Part shown: positions 9,416 to 18,825 of the stretch, in pieces
How the letters are laid out: each line of letters starts with the position of its first letter
Position numbering within the stretch: the stretch's first letter is position 1
DNA from: Dactylosporangium fulvum
GTDB taxonomy: Bacteria; Actinomycetota; Actinomycetes; Mycobacteriales; Micromonosporaceae
Reading direction: 5' to 3'
Assembly (NCBI RefSeq): GCF_025137375.1
Contig: NZ_CP073720.1
Span: 7,278,501 to 7,342,500 of the forward strand
Length of the DNA: 64,000 nucleotides
Notes under the pieces: model-generated
Databases searched by the model: none
What the model was told of the DNA's origin: nothing
Seen by the model: the letters and a program-made list of their open reading frames with translations, nothing else
Position numbers and translations under genes: made by a program

Positions 9416-9428
9416 CGATCGCCGACCG

Positions 9429-10754
9429 TCATCGGGCCAACGCCACGGGCCGGGTGGGCACCGGCAGTCCGTAGTGTTCGCGCAGGGTCGTGCCCCGGTA
9501 CTCGGTGCGGAAGAGCCCCCGCCGGCGCAGGATCGGTATCACGTGGTCGACGAAGTCGGGCAGGCCGTCGTGGAGCGTGTCGGGCATCAGGTTGAACCCG
9601 TCCGCAGCGCCCGACTCGAACCACCGCTGGATGGTGTCGGCCACGTGTTCGGGCGTGCCGACGGCGACCAGGTGTCCGGGGCCGAAGGCGCGCAGCAGCT
9701 CGCGGACGGTGGTGCCCTGGCGGGCCAGCCGCAGCAGCGTGTCCTCGTCGCGCCCGCCGGCCGGCCCGTGTGCGGCGGCCAGCAGTTCGGACGGCACCGG
9801 CTGGTCCAGCCGCAGCGCGTCGGCGTCGACCCGCAGCTTGGTGGCCAGGCCCTTGATGACGCCGCTCTGGTCGGCCAGGTCGCGCAGCCGCTCACGCCGT
9901 TCGACGGCTTCGCGTTCGGTGCTGGCGACCGATGTGCGCAGCCCGGGCAGGATGATGATCGAGTCGGGTGAGCGCCCGTGCCCGGCCGCGGACCGGCGGA
10001 TGGCCGCGGCGTTGGCCCGGGCGTCCTGCTCGTCGACGGCGGCGGAGAAGACGGCGTCGGCGGTCCGCCCGGCGAGGTCGCGGCCCTCGACACCGCCGCC
10101 CGCCTGGTAGATGACCGGGTAGCCCTGCTCTGACGGCGGCAGGGTGAGCGCGCCGTGCACCGTGAAGTGCTCGCCGACATGCTCGATCGGGCGGATCAGG
10201 CCCGGGTCGGCGAACTGGCCGCTGACCTCGTCGGCGACCAGCGCCCCCGGTTGCCAGCTGGTCCACAGGGCGCGGACCACGTCGACGAACTCGTTGCCCC
10301 GGGCGTAGCGGTGCTCGCGGGTCGGCTCGGTGGCACCGAAGTTGTGCGCCGACACCGAGTTGTACGTGGTGACCGCGTTCCAGGCCGCCCGGCCGTGGCT
10401 GATCAGGTCGAGCGTCATGAAGCGGCGGGCCACGTTGTAGGGCTCGTTGTAGCTGGTGGACGCGGTGCCGATCAGCCCGATCCGCTCGGTGGCCCGGGCG
10501 ACGGCGGTCAGCACCAGCGTGGGCTCCAGCCCGTTGTACGGGGGCAGGGTGCGGATGTCCTGCACGATGCCCGGCGAGTCGGCCAGGAACACCGCGTCCA
10601 GGGCGCCGCGCTCGGCCACGATGGCGGCCTCGACGTACCGATCGATGTGCAGGAACGACAGCGGGTCAGTGCCGGGCCAGCGCCAGGCGCCGGGGTGCTC
10701 GCCGAGACCGCCGAGCAGGTTGACGTTGAGGTGAAGTTCTCTGGTTGCCGGCAT
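9429..10754 (-). CDS. LLM class flavin-dependent monooxygenase (NtaA/SnaA/DszA family)
   Basis: About 441 residues with the luciferase-like TIM-barrel pattern of the FMNH2-using NtaA/SnaA/SoxA/DszA group: HIDRYVEAAIVAERGALDAVFLAD, then TYNEPYNVARRF-like segments, and GRAAWNAVTT. These enzymes oxidise N- or S-containing small organics with reduced flavin supplied by a separate reductase; none is encoded here. Position inside an importer operon suggests it attacks the imported compound. ATG 10754 follows GGAAAGGGTGG; the frame is open 18 codons further upstream. Confidence 0.88.
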   Translation of the reverse strand: MPATRELHLNVNLLGGLGEHPGAWRWPGTDPLSFLHIDRYVEAAIVAERGALDAVFLADSPGIVQDIRTLPPYNGLEPTLVLTAVARATERIGLIGTASTSYNEPYNVARRFMTLDLISHGRAAWNAVTTYNSVSAHNFGATEPTREHRYARGNEFVDVVRALWTSWQPGALVADEVSGQFADPGLIRPIEHVGEHFTVHGALTLPPSEQGYPVIYQAGGGVEGRDLAGRTADAVFSAAVDEQDARANAAAIRRSAAGHGRSPDSIIILPGLRTSVASTEREAVERRERLRDLADQSGVIKGLATKLRVDADALRLDQPVPSELLAAAHGPAGGRDEDTLLRLARQGTTVRELLRAFGPGHLVAVGTPEHVADTIQRWFESGAADGFNLMPDTLHDGLPDFVDHVIPILRRRGLFRTEYRGTTLREHYGLPVPTRPVALAR

Positions 10755-10791
10755 CAGCGACCACCCTTTCCGCAGGTTGGAGTCGTGGGAC

Positions 10792-12384
10792 TCATGAGCG
10801 CCGGACATCGACGAACTGCAGGCGCGACGCGGCGTCGAAGCGCACGCCGTGGACCTTCGCGGACAGCCCGACGACGGTGGTCGGCTCGTAGACGGGGATC
10901 GCGTAGCCCTCTTCGACGAGCAGCTTCTGCGCCAGGGCCACCTGTTGCGCGCGGCGGCCCGGGTCGCCTTCGACGGCCTGTGCGTAGAGGGCGTCCTGCA
11001 GCGGGCCGGCGGTCAGTCGGACGACGTTGAGGCCCTGGACGGTGAAGTAGTTGCGCAGGATGTCGGGGTCCGCGGCCGACGCGTTGCCCCAGATCAGGTC
11101 GTAGTCGCCGTCCTTGAAGGTCTGGATCGCCTGGGTGATCGGGGTGGGCTTCAGCACGACGTCCACGCCGATCTTCCGCAACTGCTGCTGGATCAGCTCC
11201 AGACTGGACCCGGCGAGGCCGGAGTCAGGGGTGTAGTAGCGCACCACCAGGCTCAGCCGCTGGCCGGCGCGGACCCGCACGCCGTCCGGTCCGGGCACCC
11301 AGCCTGCGGCGGTGAGGATCGCCGTGGCCGCGGCGGCGTCGGCGGACAGGTTGCCGCTGAGGTCGACGTAGCCGGGCGTGGGGCTGGACAGCACGCTGGT
11401 GGCCGCGTGGTAGTCCGGGCTCAGAATGGTTTCGACCACCTGCCGCCGGTCGATCGCCCGTTGGATCGCGCGGGGTACCGAGCCGTCGGCGACCAAGGGG
11501 CGTGACCGGTTGGCGTTGATGCCGTACACCAGGCCGGGGTTGGGTCGCGACGAGAGCACCAGCCCGGCTCGTTTGACCCGGTCGGTGTCCTGCGGGCCGA
11601 CCCCGAGCACGGCGTCCGCCTGCCCGGACTCCAGCAGCCCGACCCGGACGCTCGCTTCCGGCACGATCTTGAAGACGAGGCGGTCGAGGTATGCGGCGCC
11701 GCGGTTCGCCATCCGCGCCGGGCTCCAGGCGTAGCCGGTCCGGCGGCGCTGGACGACCTGCTGGTTGCGGGTGTACTGGTCGAGGACGAACGGTCCCGAG
11801 CCGACGATGCCTTTGGCGCAGCGGTCGGCGGCCGGCTGGGCCAGGCTGGACTCGGCGACCAGGCCGAGGCTCGTGGTGGAGGTGGCCTCGAGGAACTGCG
11901 CGTTGGGTTTGGTGAACTCGACCCGGACCGTGTGCGGGTCGACCACGACGGTCTCGCGGTAACCGCTCAGGTAGGTGGATGCCTGGACGGCGCGGGCGCC
12001 CAGCTTGATGAGGCCGTCGAGGTTGTCCTTGACCGCCTGGGCGTCGACCGGTGTTCCGTCGCTGAAGGTGGCGTCCTCGCGCAGGTGGAACGTGAAGCTG
12101 GTGACCTGCGGGTCGACTTCCCAGGAGGTGGCGAGCCAGCCGCTGAGCTTGCCGGTGTCCGGGTCGTGGTCGGTCAGGGAGTCGACGAACTGCCGCGTCA
12201 CGGTGATCGCGTCACTGCTGCCGGCCTGTTGCGGGTCGAGGCACTGCGGGTCGGAGGTCACCGCGACGGTCAAGGTTCCGCCCGCCGGGGGCGTGCCGGC
12301 CACGTCGCCGGAGCCGCAGCCGGTGATGAGGAACACCACGGCGGCCGTCACCGGCACCGCCCGGAGTTTCGCGCCGGAACGCAT
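10792..12384 (-). CDS. ABC transporter substrate-binding lipoprotein, SBP_bac_5 family
   Basis: About 530 residues. The signal peptide ends with a lipobox (FLITGC), so the mature protein is membrane-anchored outside the cell. The body has the family 5 (peptide/nickel) pattern: LTVAVTSDPQCLDPQQ, LATSWEVDP, FHLREDATFSDGTPVDAQAVKDN. It delivers the substrate to the DppB/DppC-like permeases encoded downstream. ATG 12384 has a GGGGAAA ribosome site. It is the first gene of a five-gene operon; its promoter region contains the tandem palindromes at 12496-12539. Confidence 0.92.
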   Translation of the reverse strand: MRSGAKLRAVPVTAAVVFLITGCGSGDVAGTPPAGGTLTVAVTSDPQCLDPQQAGSSDAITVTRQFVDSLTDHDPDTGKLSGWLATSWEVDPQVTSFTFHLREDATFSDGTPVDAQAVKDNLDGLIKLGARAVQASTYLSGYRETVVVDPHTVRVEFTKPNAQFLEATSTTSLGLVAESSLAQPAADRCAKGIVGSGPFVLDQYTRNQQVVQRRRTGYAWSPARMANRGAAYLDRLVFKIVPEASVRVGLLESGQADAVLGVGPQDTDRVKRAGLVLSSRPNPGLVYGINANRSRPLVADGSVPRAIQRAIDRRQVVETILSPDYHAATSVLSSPTPGYVDLSGNLSADAAAATAILTAAGWVPGPDGVRVRAGQRLSLVVRYYTPDSGLAGSSLELIQQQLRKIGVDVVLKPTPITQAIQTFKDGDYDLIWGNASAADPDILRNYFTVQGLNVVRLTAGPLQDALYAQAVEGDPGRRAQQVALAQKLLVEEGYAIPVYEPTTVVGLSAKVHGVRFDAASRLQFVDVRRS

Positions 12385-12495
12385 CGAAGAATTTCCCCGT
12401 TTCTCTTCGCCTGACCTCAAAATGTCTGCAACATCCATCGGTTAGGTAGGTTTTTGGTCCGAGAAACCCCATGGTGCGCAAGCATTGAGATCATT

Positions 12496-12539
12496 CGGGG
12501 TGAGTCCCCGGTTCACGTACAATAAGGGGAGTGCCCCCG
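12496..12539. promoter_or_regulatory. Tandem palindromic operator A, shared with 26529-26576
   Basis: Two dyads of the form (C/A)GGGG-N5-CCCCG lie at 12496-12510 and 12525-12539. A -10-like TACAAT (12518-12523) sits between them. The region separates the leftward ABC/LLM operon from the rightward Gfo/Idh gene. The same architecture recurs at 26529-26576 next to a TetR gene. In both places the hexamer TAC(A/G)AT is followed by A and then the second dyad, and both regions continue as CCCCGTTT-N-GCAA. This implies one repressor for both loci. Confidence 0.7.
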
Positions 12540-12578
12540 TTTAGCAACCCACCGGGGCGACGCAGCGAGGGAGCGACG

Positions 12579-13688
12579 ATGACCCTGATCCGAGTCGGCC
12601 TGGTCGGTGCGAGCCTGTCGCGCGGCTGGGCGGTCCGGGCGCACCTGCCGGCCCTGACCGCGCTCCCCGAGTTCGCGGTGACCGCCGTGGCGGCGTCCAC
12701 ACTGGACAGTGCCCGCCGGACCGCCGCCGCCTACGGCGTGCCGCTCGCCTTCGGCGACGCCGACGAGCTCGCCCGGCACCCCGACGTCGATCTCGTCACG
12801 GTCGCGGTGCGGGTGCCCGCCCACCGTGCGGTGGTCCGGTCGGCGCTGGCTGCGGGCAAGCACGTGTACTGCGAGTGGCCACTGGCCATCGGTCCGGCCG
12901 AAGCACGGGAGTTGGCCGACCTGGCGGGCGGCGCCGGGGTGGTCCACGCCGTCGGCCTCCAGGGCCTGCACTCCCCCGCCGCACGCTTCGTGCGGGACCT
13001 GATCGCCGCCGGCCGCATCGGCGAAATCTGGTCGGTCGCCGTCATCTTCGCCGCACCGGGGGCGTTGGGTGGCGACCGCATCCCGCGGGCACAGGCCTGG
13101 GCGGCCGACCCCGCCGCCGGGGTCGACCTGCTGAGCGTCTCCGGCGCGCACATCCTCGCCACGCTGGCCGACCTGGTCGGCGAGCCGCGCGAGATCACCG
13201 CGATCGTCGCCAACACCACCGCCCGGGCCACCATCGCCGAGAACGGTGAACCCGTGCGGGTGGGCCGGGTCAACCAGGTTGTCATCGGCGGCGTCCTGGC
13301 GGGTGGCGGGGTGCTGTCGGTGGCCGTCCAGGGCGGCACACCCGGCGGCGCGGCCGGCTTCCTGCTGCGGATCCTCGGCCGTGCCGGGTCGCTCACCATC
13401 ACGCCGGCCCAGCCGGGCGGGTCGGTGCAGATCGCGGACTGGAGCGTGCTGCTGGCCGACGGAGACGGGGTGCCCGAGCCGCTACCGGTGCCGGAGGACT
13501 ACCGGACGGTCCCCGCCGGCATCCCGGCCGGCCCGCCCGCCAACGTCGCGGCGCTCTACCGGGAGATCGCCCGGGCGGTTGAGGAACAGCGCCCGGCCCA
13601 CCCCGACTTCGGCACCGCGGTGCGATACCACCGGCTGGTCGAGCAGATCCGCCGGGCCGCCGACAGCGGGGCACGGGTGGCGCTATGA
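12579..13688 (+). CDS. Gfo/Idh/MocA family oxidoreductase, atypical CEWP motif
   Basis: A 369-residue protein with an N-terminal Rossmann domain (VGLVGASLSRGW) and a C-terminal alpha/beta domain. The family normally has EKP at the end of the nucleotide domain, whose Lys takes part in catalysis; here it reads KHVYCEWPLAIG, so the Lys is Trp. The protein may be a non-standard dehydrogenase or a non-catalytic NAD(P)-binding sensor like Gal80. ATG 12579 follows GAGGGAG. It is divergent from the ABC/LLM operon and shares its operator region. It ends 6 nt inside the end of ispH (convergent). Confidence 0.82.
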   Translation: MTLIRVGLVGASLSRGWAVRAHLPALTALPEFAVTAVAASTLDSARRTAAAYGVPLAFGDADELARHPDVDLVTVAVRVPAHRAVVRSALAAGKHVYCEWPLAIGPAEARELADLAGGAGVVHAVGLQGLHSPAARFVRDLIAAGRIGEIWSVAVIFAAPGALGGDRIPRAQAWAADPAAGVDLLSVSGAHILATLADLVGEPREITAIVANTTARATIAENGEPVRVGRVNQVVIGGVLAGGGVLSVAVQGGTPGGAAGFLLRILGRAGSLTITPAQPGGSVQIADWSVLLADGDGVPEPLPVPEDYRTVPAGIPAGPPANVAALYREIARAVEEQRPAHPDFGTAVRYHRLVEQIRRAADSGARVAL

Positions 13689-14894
13689 CGCGGCGTCGCC
13701 CCCTGCACGGTCCAGTTCCCGGGGACGGTTGAAGGTGATGGTCTCCGTGGTGATCCGGCGCTCCACCACTTCGACCGGCCCGAGCCCGCCGAGGTTACGC
13801 ACGATCTCCGCGACCAGCGTCGGCGACGCCGACGCGCCCGCGGTCAATCCGACCGTCGCCGCGCCGGCCAGCTCGGCCAGCCGGACGCCGGTGACGTCCT
13901 CGACGAGCCGGGCCGGTGTTCCGGCCCGCTCGACGAGCTCCACCAGACGCACCGAGTTGGACGAGTTCCGCGATCCGACCACGTACACCAGATCGGACTG
14001 CCCGGCGACGGCCAGCACCGCCCGCTGCCGGTTGGTGGTGGCGTAGCAGACGTCGTCGCTGCCCGGTCCGGTGATGTGCGGGTACCGCTCGCGCAGCGCG
14101 GCGACCACCGTGGCCACCTCGTCCATCGCGAGCGTGGTCTGGGTGACGTAGGCGACCGGGCCGTCGATGTCGGGCAGCGCCGCGACGTCCGCCTCCGTCT
14201 GCACGAGGCGGGTGCGCTCCGGCGCCTCGCCGAGGGTACCGATCGCCTCCTCGTGCCCGGCGTGTCCGATGAGCAAGATCTGGTGGTCCCGCCGGGCGAA
14301 ACGACGCACCTCGCTGTGCACCTTCGTGACCAGCGGGCACGTCGCGTCGATCACCCGCAGGTCGCGTTCGCGCGCCTGCCGGTGCACGTCCGGCGCGACA
14401 CCGTGGGCGGAGAACACCACCGTCGCGCCGCGGGGAACCTCGTCCAGTTCATCGACGAAGACCGCACCCCGATCGGCGAGGTCCCGCACCACGTGGAGGT
14501 TGTGCACGATCTGCTTGCGGACGTAGACCGGGTGCGGGTAGCGGACCAGGGCCTGCTCGACGATGTCGATGGCCCGCTCGACACCGGCGCAGAAGGACTG
14601 GGGCTGCGGCAGCAGCACCGTGCGTGCCCCGGCCGCCGCGTGCCAGGCGGCCAGCACCGCATCGACCGTGCCCGAGCCGTCCGGGCCGCCCACCGTGTAT
14701 ACGGCCACGACCGGCGGCCGCGGCTCGGGCAACCCGAAGGAGCTCCACGGGCCGGTGCGCACCCGCAGGCCCCGGTGGCGCAGTTCGGCCGCCAGCAGCG
14801 CGTTCGGGGCGGCGGCCCCGTCGGGGACGAGCACGTCGCCGACGGCGAGGCCCTCCCGTTCCGGTACCGCGCCGGTGATGACTTGAGTCGGCAT
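13683..14894 (-). CDS. ispH: 4-hydroxy-3-methylbut-2-enyl diphosphate reductase (IspH/LytB) with N-terminal extension
   Basis: This enzyme catalyses the last MEP-pathway step, reducing HMBPP to IPP and DMAPP. The three [4Fe-4S] cysteines are present: Cys102 (SFCAGV), Cys186 (DATCPLV) and Cys283 ([10 protein letters not shown]). His134 and His164 regions (HNLHVV, SAHGV) also match. The protein is about 403 residues, and the first ~90 residues precede the usual IspH start. ATG 14894 has a GGAGGAG site; the frame is open further upstream but that part is not conserved. It is divergent from dxs and probably supplies precursors to the terpenoid operon. Confidence 0.93.
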   Translation of the reverse strand: MPTQVITGAVPEREGLAVGDVLVPDGAAAPNALLAAELRHRGLRVRTGPWSSFGLPEPRPPVVAVYTVGGPDGSGTVDAVLAAWHAAAGARTVLLPQPQSFCAGVERAIDIVEQALVRYPHPVYVRKQIVHNLHVVRDLADRGAVFVDELDEVPRGATVVFSAHGVAPDVHRQARERDLRVIDATCPLVTKVHSEVRRFARRDHQILLIGHAGHEEAIGTLGEAPERTRLVQTEADVAALPDIDGPVAYVTQTTLAMDEVATVVAALRERYPHITGPGSDDVCYATTNRQRAVLAVAGQSDLVYVVGSRNSSNSVRLVELVERAGTPARLVEDVTGVRLAELAGAATVGLTAGASASPTLVAEIVRNLGGLGPVEVVERRITTETITFNRPRELDRAGGDAAS

Positions 14895-15064
14895 GGGTCT
14901 CCTCCCGCCCGGTTGGACCCGGTGATCGTAGGAGGCAGGGGCGGCGACGCCAGAGGCTCGCGTTCCACCCCACGGCACGCCCGGCTGGTGGCGGCCGCGT
15001 CCGACGCCGTAGACCACAAGGTGGGCGGCGCGCCCGCCGCCGAGCATTCGGGCGAAGGAGCACG

Positions 15065-16867
15065 ATGGCAGTACTGGACTCCATACGGGAGCCGCACGAT
15101 CTGCGGGTGTTGGGTCGCGAAGCCCTGCGGGAGCTGGCCGCTGAGATCCGGCAGCTGCTCATCGACCGGGTGAGCCGCACCGGCGGGCACCTCGGGCCGA
15201 ACCTGGGCGTGGTTGAACTGACGCTCGCCATCCACCGGGTCTTCGACTCGCCGCAGGACCGGATCCTGTTCGACACCGGCCACCAGGCCTACGTCCACAA
15301 GGTACTCACCGGCCGGGCCGCGCAGCTGGACGGGCTGCGCCGCAAAGACGGGCTGTCCGGATACCCGTCCCGGGCCGAGTCACCGCACGACATCATCGAG
15401 AACTCCCACGCCTCGACCGCGTTGAGCTACGCCGACGGGCTGGCCAAGGCGTACCGGCTGCGCGGCGAGACCGACCGCCACGTCGTCGCGGTGGTCGGCG
15501 ACGGCGCGCTGACCGGCGGCATGGCCTGGGAGGCGCTGAACAACATCGCCGCGGCCCGGCCGCCCAACGTCGTCGTGGTGCTCAACGACAACGGCCGCTC
15601 GTACGCACCCACCGTCGGTGGCCTGGCCGAGCACCTGGCCGCGCTGCGCGCCGGGCCCCGGCCGGCCGACGATGCCGCACCGCGGGCCCTGTTCGAGCAT
15701 CTGGGCCTGCGCTACCTCGGGCCGGTCGACGGGCATGACCTGGACGCCGTCCAGCATGCCCTGCACCGGGCCCGCGACCTGCCGGAGCCGGTCGTCGTGC
15801 ACTGCGTGACCCGCAAGGGCGCCGGCTACCCGGCGGCGGAGCAGGACGAGGCGGACCGCTTCCACAGCGTCGGGGTCATCGACCCGGCCACCGGGCGGCC
15901 CCGGTCCGGGACCGGCGGCCGGAGCTGGACCTCCGTGTTCGCCGACGAGATGGTCAAGGTGGGTGCCGAGCGCGCCGACGTGGTCGCCGTCACCGCCGCG
16001 ATGCTGCAGCCGGTCGGCCTGGACGCGTTCGCGGCCGCACACCCCGGCCGGGTCTTCGACGTGGGCATCGCCGAGCAGCACGCGGTCACCTCGGCGGTGG
16101 GGCTGAGCCTGGGCGGTCTGCACCCGGTCGTCGCCATCTACGCCACCTTCCTCAACCGCGCCTTCGATCAGGTGCTCATGGACGCGGCACTGCACCGGAC
16201 GCCGATGACCCTGGTGCTCGACCGGGCCGGCATCACCGGCAACGACGGCCCGAGCCACCACGGCATGTGGGACCTGTCGCTGCTGCAGCTCATGCCCGGC
16301 CTCCGGGTCGCGGCTCCCCGGGACGCGGCGACCCTGCGGGCCGAGCTGCGCGAGGCCCTCAAGGTCACCGACGCGCCCACCGCGCTGCGGTTCCCGAAGG
16401 GCACGGTACCGCCGGACATCCCCGCCGTGGGCCGCTGCGGCACCGCTGACGTCCTGGCCCACGCCACCGATCCGGAGGTGCTGATGCTGGGCGTGGGCGC
16501 GATGGCGCCGGTCGCGTTGCGGGCGGCCGGGATCCTCGCCGAGCTGGGTATCGACGCGACGGTGCTGGACCCGCGCTGGGTGACGCCGCTGGACCCGGCC
16601 GTCGTGGCCCTCGCGGACGAGTACCGCCTGGTGGTCACCGTGGAGGACAACAGCCGCTGCGGCGGTGTGGGCTCGGTGGTGGCTCAGGAGCTGCGCGACG
16701 CCGGCGTGCACACCCCGCTGCGCAACTTCGGTATCCCCCGGCGCTTCCTGGCCCACGCCTCGCGCGCCGAGGTGCTCGACGGCATCGGCCTGAACGCCGA
16801 CGAACTGGCGGCGGCGGTCGCGGACACCTTCACCCGCACCGCGCCCCTCGCATGGCAGGGAGTGTGA
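15065..16867 (+). CDS. dxs: 1-deoxy-D-xylulose-5-phosphate synthase
   Basis: A 600-residue ThDP enzyme, the first MEP-pathway step (pyruvate + glyceraldehyde 3-phosphate to DXP). The ThDP motif GDG...NN is at residues 145-160, His42 and His73 align with substrate-binding histidines, and the second domain has [15 protein letters not shown] with the catalytic Glu and [15 protein letters not shown]. The C-terminal transketolase domain is intact. The protein is slightly shorter than the usual ~630 residues. AAGGAG precedes the ATG. ispG follows after 4 nt. A dxs inside a terpenoid cluster normally boosts precursor supply and is often additional to a housekeeping copy. Confidence 0.96.
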   Translation: MAVLDSIREPHDLRVLGREALRELAAEIRQLLIDRVSRTGGHLGPNLGVVELTLAIHRVFDSPQDRILFDTGHQAYVHKVLTGRAAQLDGLRRKDGLSGYPSRAESPHDIIENSHASTALSYADGLAKAYRLRGETDRHVVAVVGDGALTGGMAWEALNNIAAARPPNVVVVLNDNGRSYAPTVGGLAEHLAALRAGPRPADDAAPRALFEHLGLRYLGPVDGHDLDAVQHALHRARDLPEPVVVHCVTRKGAGYPAAEQDEADRFHSVGVIDPATGRPRSGTGGRSWTSVFADEMVKVGAERADVVAVTAAMLQPVGLDAFAAAHPGRVFDVGIAEQHAVTSAVGLSLGGLHPVVAIYATFLNRAFDQVLMDAALHRTPMTLVLDRAGITGNDGPSHHGMWDLSLLQLMPGLRVAAPRDAATLRAELREALKVTDAPTALRFPKGTVPPDIPAVGRCGTADVLAHATDPEVLMLGVGAMAPVALRAAGILAELGIDATVLDPRWVTPLDPAVVALADEYRLVVTVEDNSRCGGVGSVVAQELRDAGVHTPLRNFGIPRRFLAHASRAEVLDGIGLNADELAAAVADTFTRTAPLAWQGV

Positions 16868-16871
16868 CGAC

Positions 16872-18035
16872 ATGACGGTGACTGCGCTCGGGCTACCGCG
16901 GCCACCGGTGGCCCCGCTGGCCGCACCACGGCGATCCCGGCAGCTGATGGTCGGCCCTGTCCCGGTCGGCGGCGGCGCCCCGGTTTCCGTGCAATCGATG
17001 ACCACCACACCGACCGCGGACGTGAACGCCACCCTGCAACAGATCGCCGGGCTGACCGCGGCCGGCTGCCAGATCGTCCGGGTGGCCGTGCCGTCGCAGG
17101 ACGACGCCGACGCGCTGCCGGCGATCGCCCGCAAGTCGCGGATCCCGGTGATCGCTGACATCCACTTCCAGCCCAGGTACGTCTTCGCCGCGATCGACGC
17201 CGGCTGCGCCGCCGTGCGGGTCAACCCGGGCAACATCAAGCAGTTCGACGACAAGGTGGGTCAGATCGCGCGAGCGGCGTCGCAGGCCGGTGTACCCATC
17301 CGGATCGGCGTCAACGCGGGTTCGCTGGACCCCCGGCTGCTGCGCAAGTACGGCCGGGTCACGCCGGAGGCGCTGGTCGAGTCGGCGCTGTGGGAGTGCT
17401 CGCTGTTCGAGGAGCACGACTTCCGCGACATCAAGATCTCGGTCAAGCACAACGACCCGGTCGTCATGGTCCGGGCGTACCGGCAGTTGGCCGAGCAGTG
17501 CGACTACCCGCTGCACCTGGGCGTGACCGAGGCCGGGCCGGCGTTCCAGGGCACGATCAAGTCGGCGGTGGCCTTCGGAGTGCTGCTGGCGGAGGGCATC
17601 GGTGACACCATCCGAGTGTCGTTGTCCGCACCGCCGGTCGAGGAGGTCAAGGTCGGCACCCAGATCCTCGAGTCCCTGGGGTTGCGCCGGCGGGGCTTGG
17701 AGATCGTCTCCTGCCCGTCCTGCGGTCGGGCGCAGGTCGACGTGTACACGCTGGCCGAGCAGGTCACCGCGGCGCTGGACGGGTTCCCGGTGCCGCTGCG
17801 GGTGGCCGTGATGGGCTGCGTGGTCAACGGGCCCGGGGAGGCGCGGGAGGCCGACCTGGGCGTCGCATCCGGCAACGGCAAGGGTCAGATCTTCGTCAAG
17901 GGGCGCGTCGTGGCCACCGTGCCGGAGTCGCGGATCGTGGAGACCCTCGTCGCGCACGCGGTCCAGATCGCCGAGGAGCTGGGTGTCGATCCCGAGGCTG
18001 GCGCCGGCACCGGCCCGGTGGTCAGCGTCGGGTGA
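16872..18035 (+). CDS. ispG: 4-hydroxy-3-methylbut-2-en-1-yl diphosphate synthase
   Basis: A 387-residue GcpE/IspG protein that converts MEcPP to HMBPP. The three cluster-binding cysteines are at 281, 284 (CPSCGR) and 316 ([11 protein letters not shown]), followed by a conserved Glu. [22 protein letters not shown] and RVNPGNI are family motifs of the TIM-barrel part. It starts 4 nt after the dxs stop, so the two form an operon. Its 3' end overlaps the convergent IclR gene by 14 nt. Confidence 0.96.
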   Translation: MTVTALGLPRPPVAPLAAPRRSRQLMVGPVPVGGGAPVSVQSMTTTPTADVNATLQQIAGLTAAGCQIVRVAVPSQDDADALPAIARKSRIPVIADIHFQPRYVFAAIDAGCAAVRVNPGNIKQFDDKVGQIARAASQAGVPIRIGVNAGSLDPRLLRKYGRVTPEALVESALWECSLFEEHDFRDIKISVKHNDPVVMVRAYRQLAEQCDYPLHLGVTEAGPAFQGTIKSAVAFGVLLAEGIGDTIRVSLSAPPVEEVKVGTQILESLGLRRRGLEIVSCPSCGRAQVDVYTLAEQVTAALDGFPVPLRVAVMGCVVNGPGEAREADLGVASGNGKGQIFVKGRVVATVPESRIVETLVAHAVQIAEELGVDPEAGAGTGPVVSVG

Positions 18036-18795
18036 CGTCCGCGCGCAGGGTGCGGGAGGCGCCGGCCGCAGCCTGCCGCACCTGCCGGGACACCAGCGCG
18101 ATGTCCACCCGGCCCGCCGGACCGGCCACCATGATCGCGGCGGCGATTCGTCGGCCGGGCGCCCAGACCGGGGCGGCGACACAGTCGATGCCGGCGCGGA
18201 AGGTACCGGTGTCCACAGCGATACCGCCCGCGCGGAGCCGGTCGAGGTCCGTGTCCAGATCGCCGGGCGCGTCCGCGCCGGCCGGCACGTCGGCGTCGAA
18301 GGCGAGCAGGACGCGGCCCATGGCGGTGCGGTGCGCGGGGGTGATCCGCCCCAGCCGCACCGGCAGCGGCACGGCCTGGTGGCCGTGCAGGTCCTCCAGG
18401 CACAGCACCCCCGCGTCGTACGGTACCCCCAGGTACACGGCATGCCCGGTGAGGGTGAACAGGTCGAGCAAGTGTGGCAGGAGCCGGTCGCGCAGTACGG
18501 AGGCCCGCGGCCGGCCCGACTGCCCGGCCAGCTCGATGATCCGGTGCCCGAGCCGGTAGCCGTTGTCACACCGGTCGGCGAGCCGCAGGCCGGTCAGCAG
18601 GGTCAGGATGCGATATGCGGTGGACTTCGGCAGCCCGGTGCGCCGCGCCACCTCCGACACCCCGATCGAGCCGCCGTCGGCCGGCAGGTTGCCCAGCACG
18701 AGGTACGAACGCTCGACCGTCCGGCCGAAGCCGGTCAGGCCCGGCGGCTCCGGCGCCACCGGTGGTGTCCGGCCCGCCGCTACGGTGATGCTCAT
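18022..18795 (-). CDS. IclR family transcriptional regulator of the terpenoid operon
   Basis: About 257 residues. The N-terminal winged helix-turn-helix has [24 protein letters not shown]; the C-terminal effector domain shows the IclR signature with MGRVLLAF and [13 protein letters not shown]. It is the last gene of the leftward operon TC-P450/prenyl synthase/P450, 30 nt after the P450, so it is probably co-transcribed and may autoregulate the operon. ATG 18795 has a GGGGGCGG site. The effector is unknown. Confidence 0.88.
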   Translation of the reverse strand: MSITVAAGRTPPVAPEPPGLTGFGRTVERSYLVLGNLPADGGSIGVSEVARRTGLPKSTAYRILTLLTGLRLADRCDNGYRLGHRIIELAGQSGRPRASVLRDRLLPHLLDLFTLTGHAVYLGVPYDAGVLCLEDLHGHQAVPLPVRLGRITPAHRTAMGRVLLAFDADVPAGADAPGDLDTDLDRLRAGGIAVDTGTFRAGIDCVAAPVWAPGRRIAAAIMVAGPAGRVDIALVSRQVRQAAAGASRTLRADVTRR

Positions 18796-18825
18796 CCGAC
18801 CGCCCCCGCACACGAGACTCGGCAC

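Noticed and set aside
12394-12402. TCCCCGTTT next to the binding-protein start as an operator
   Set aside because: It coincides with the ribosome binding site of that gene and has no second arm.
15380-17254. 624-codon open frame on the minus strand
   Set aside because: Antisense to dxs and ispG, both with full catalytic motifs.
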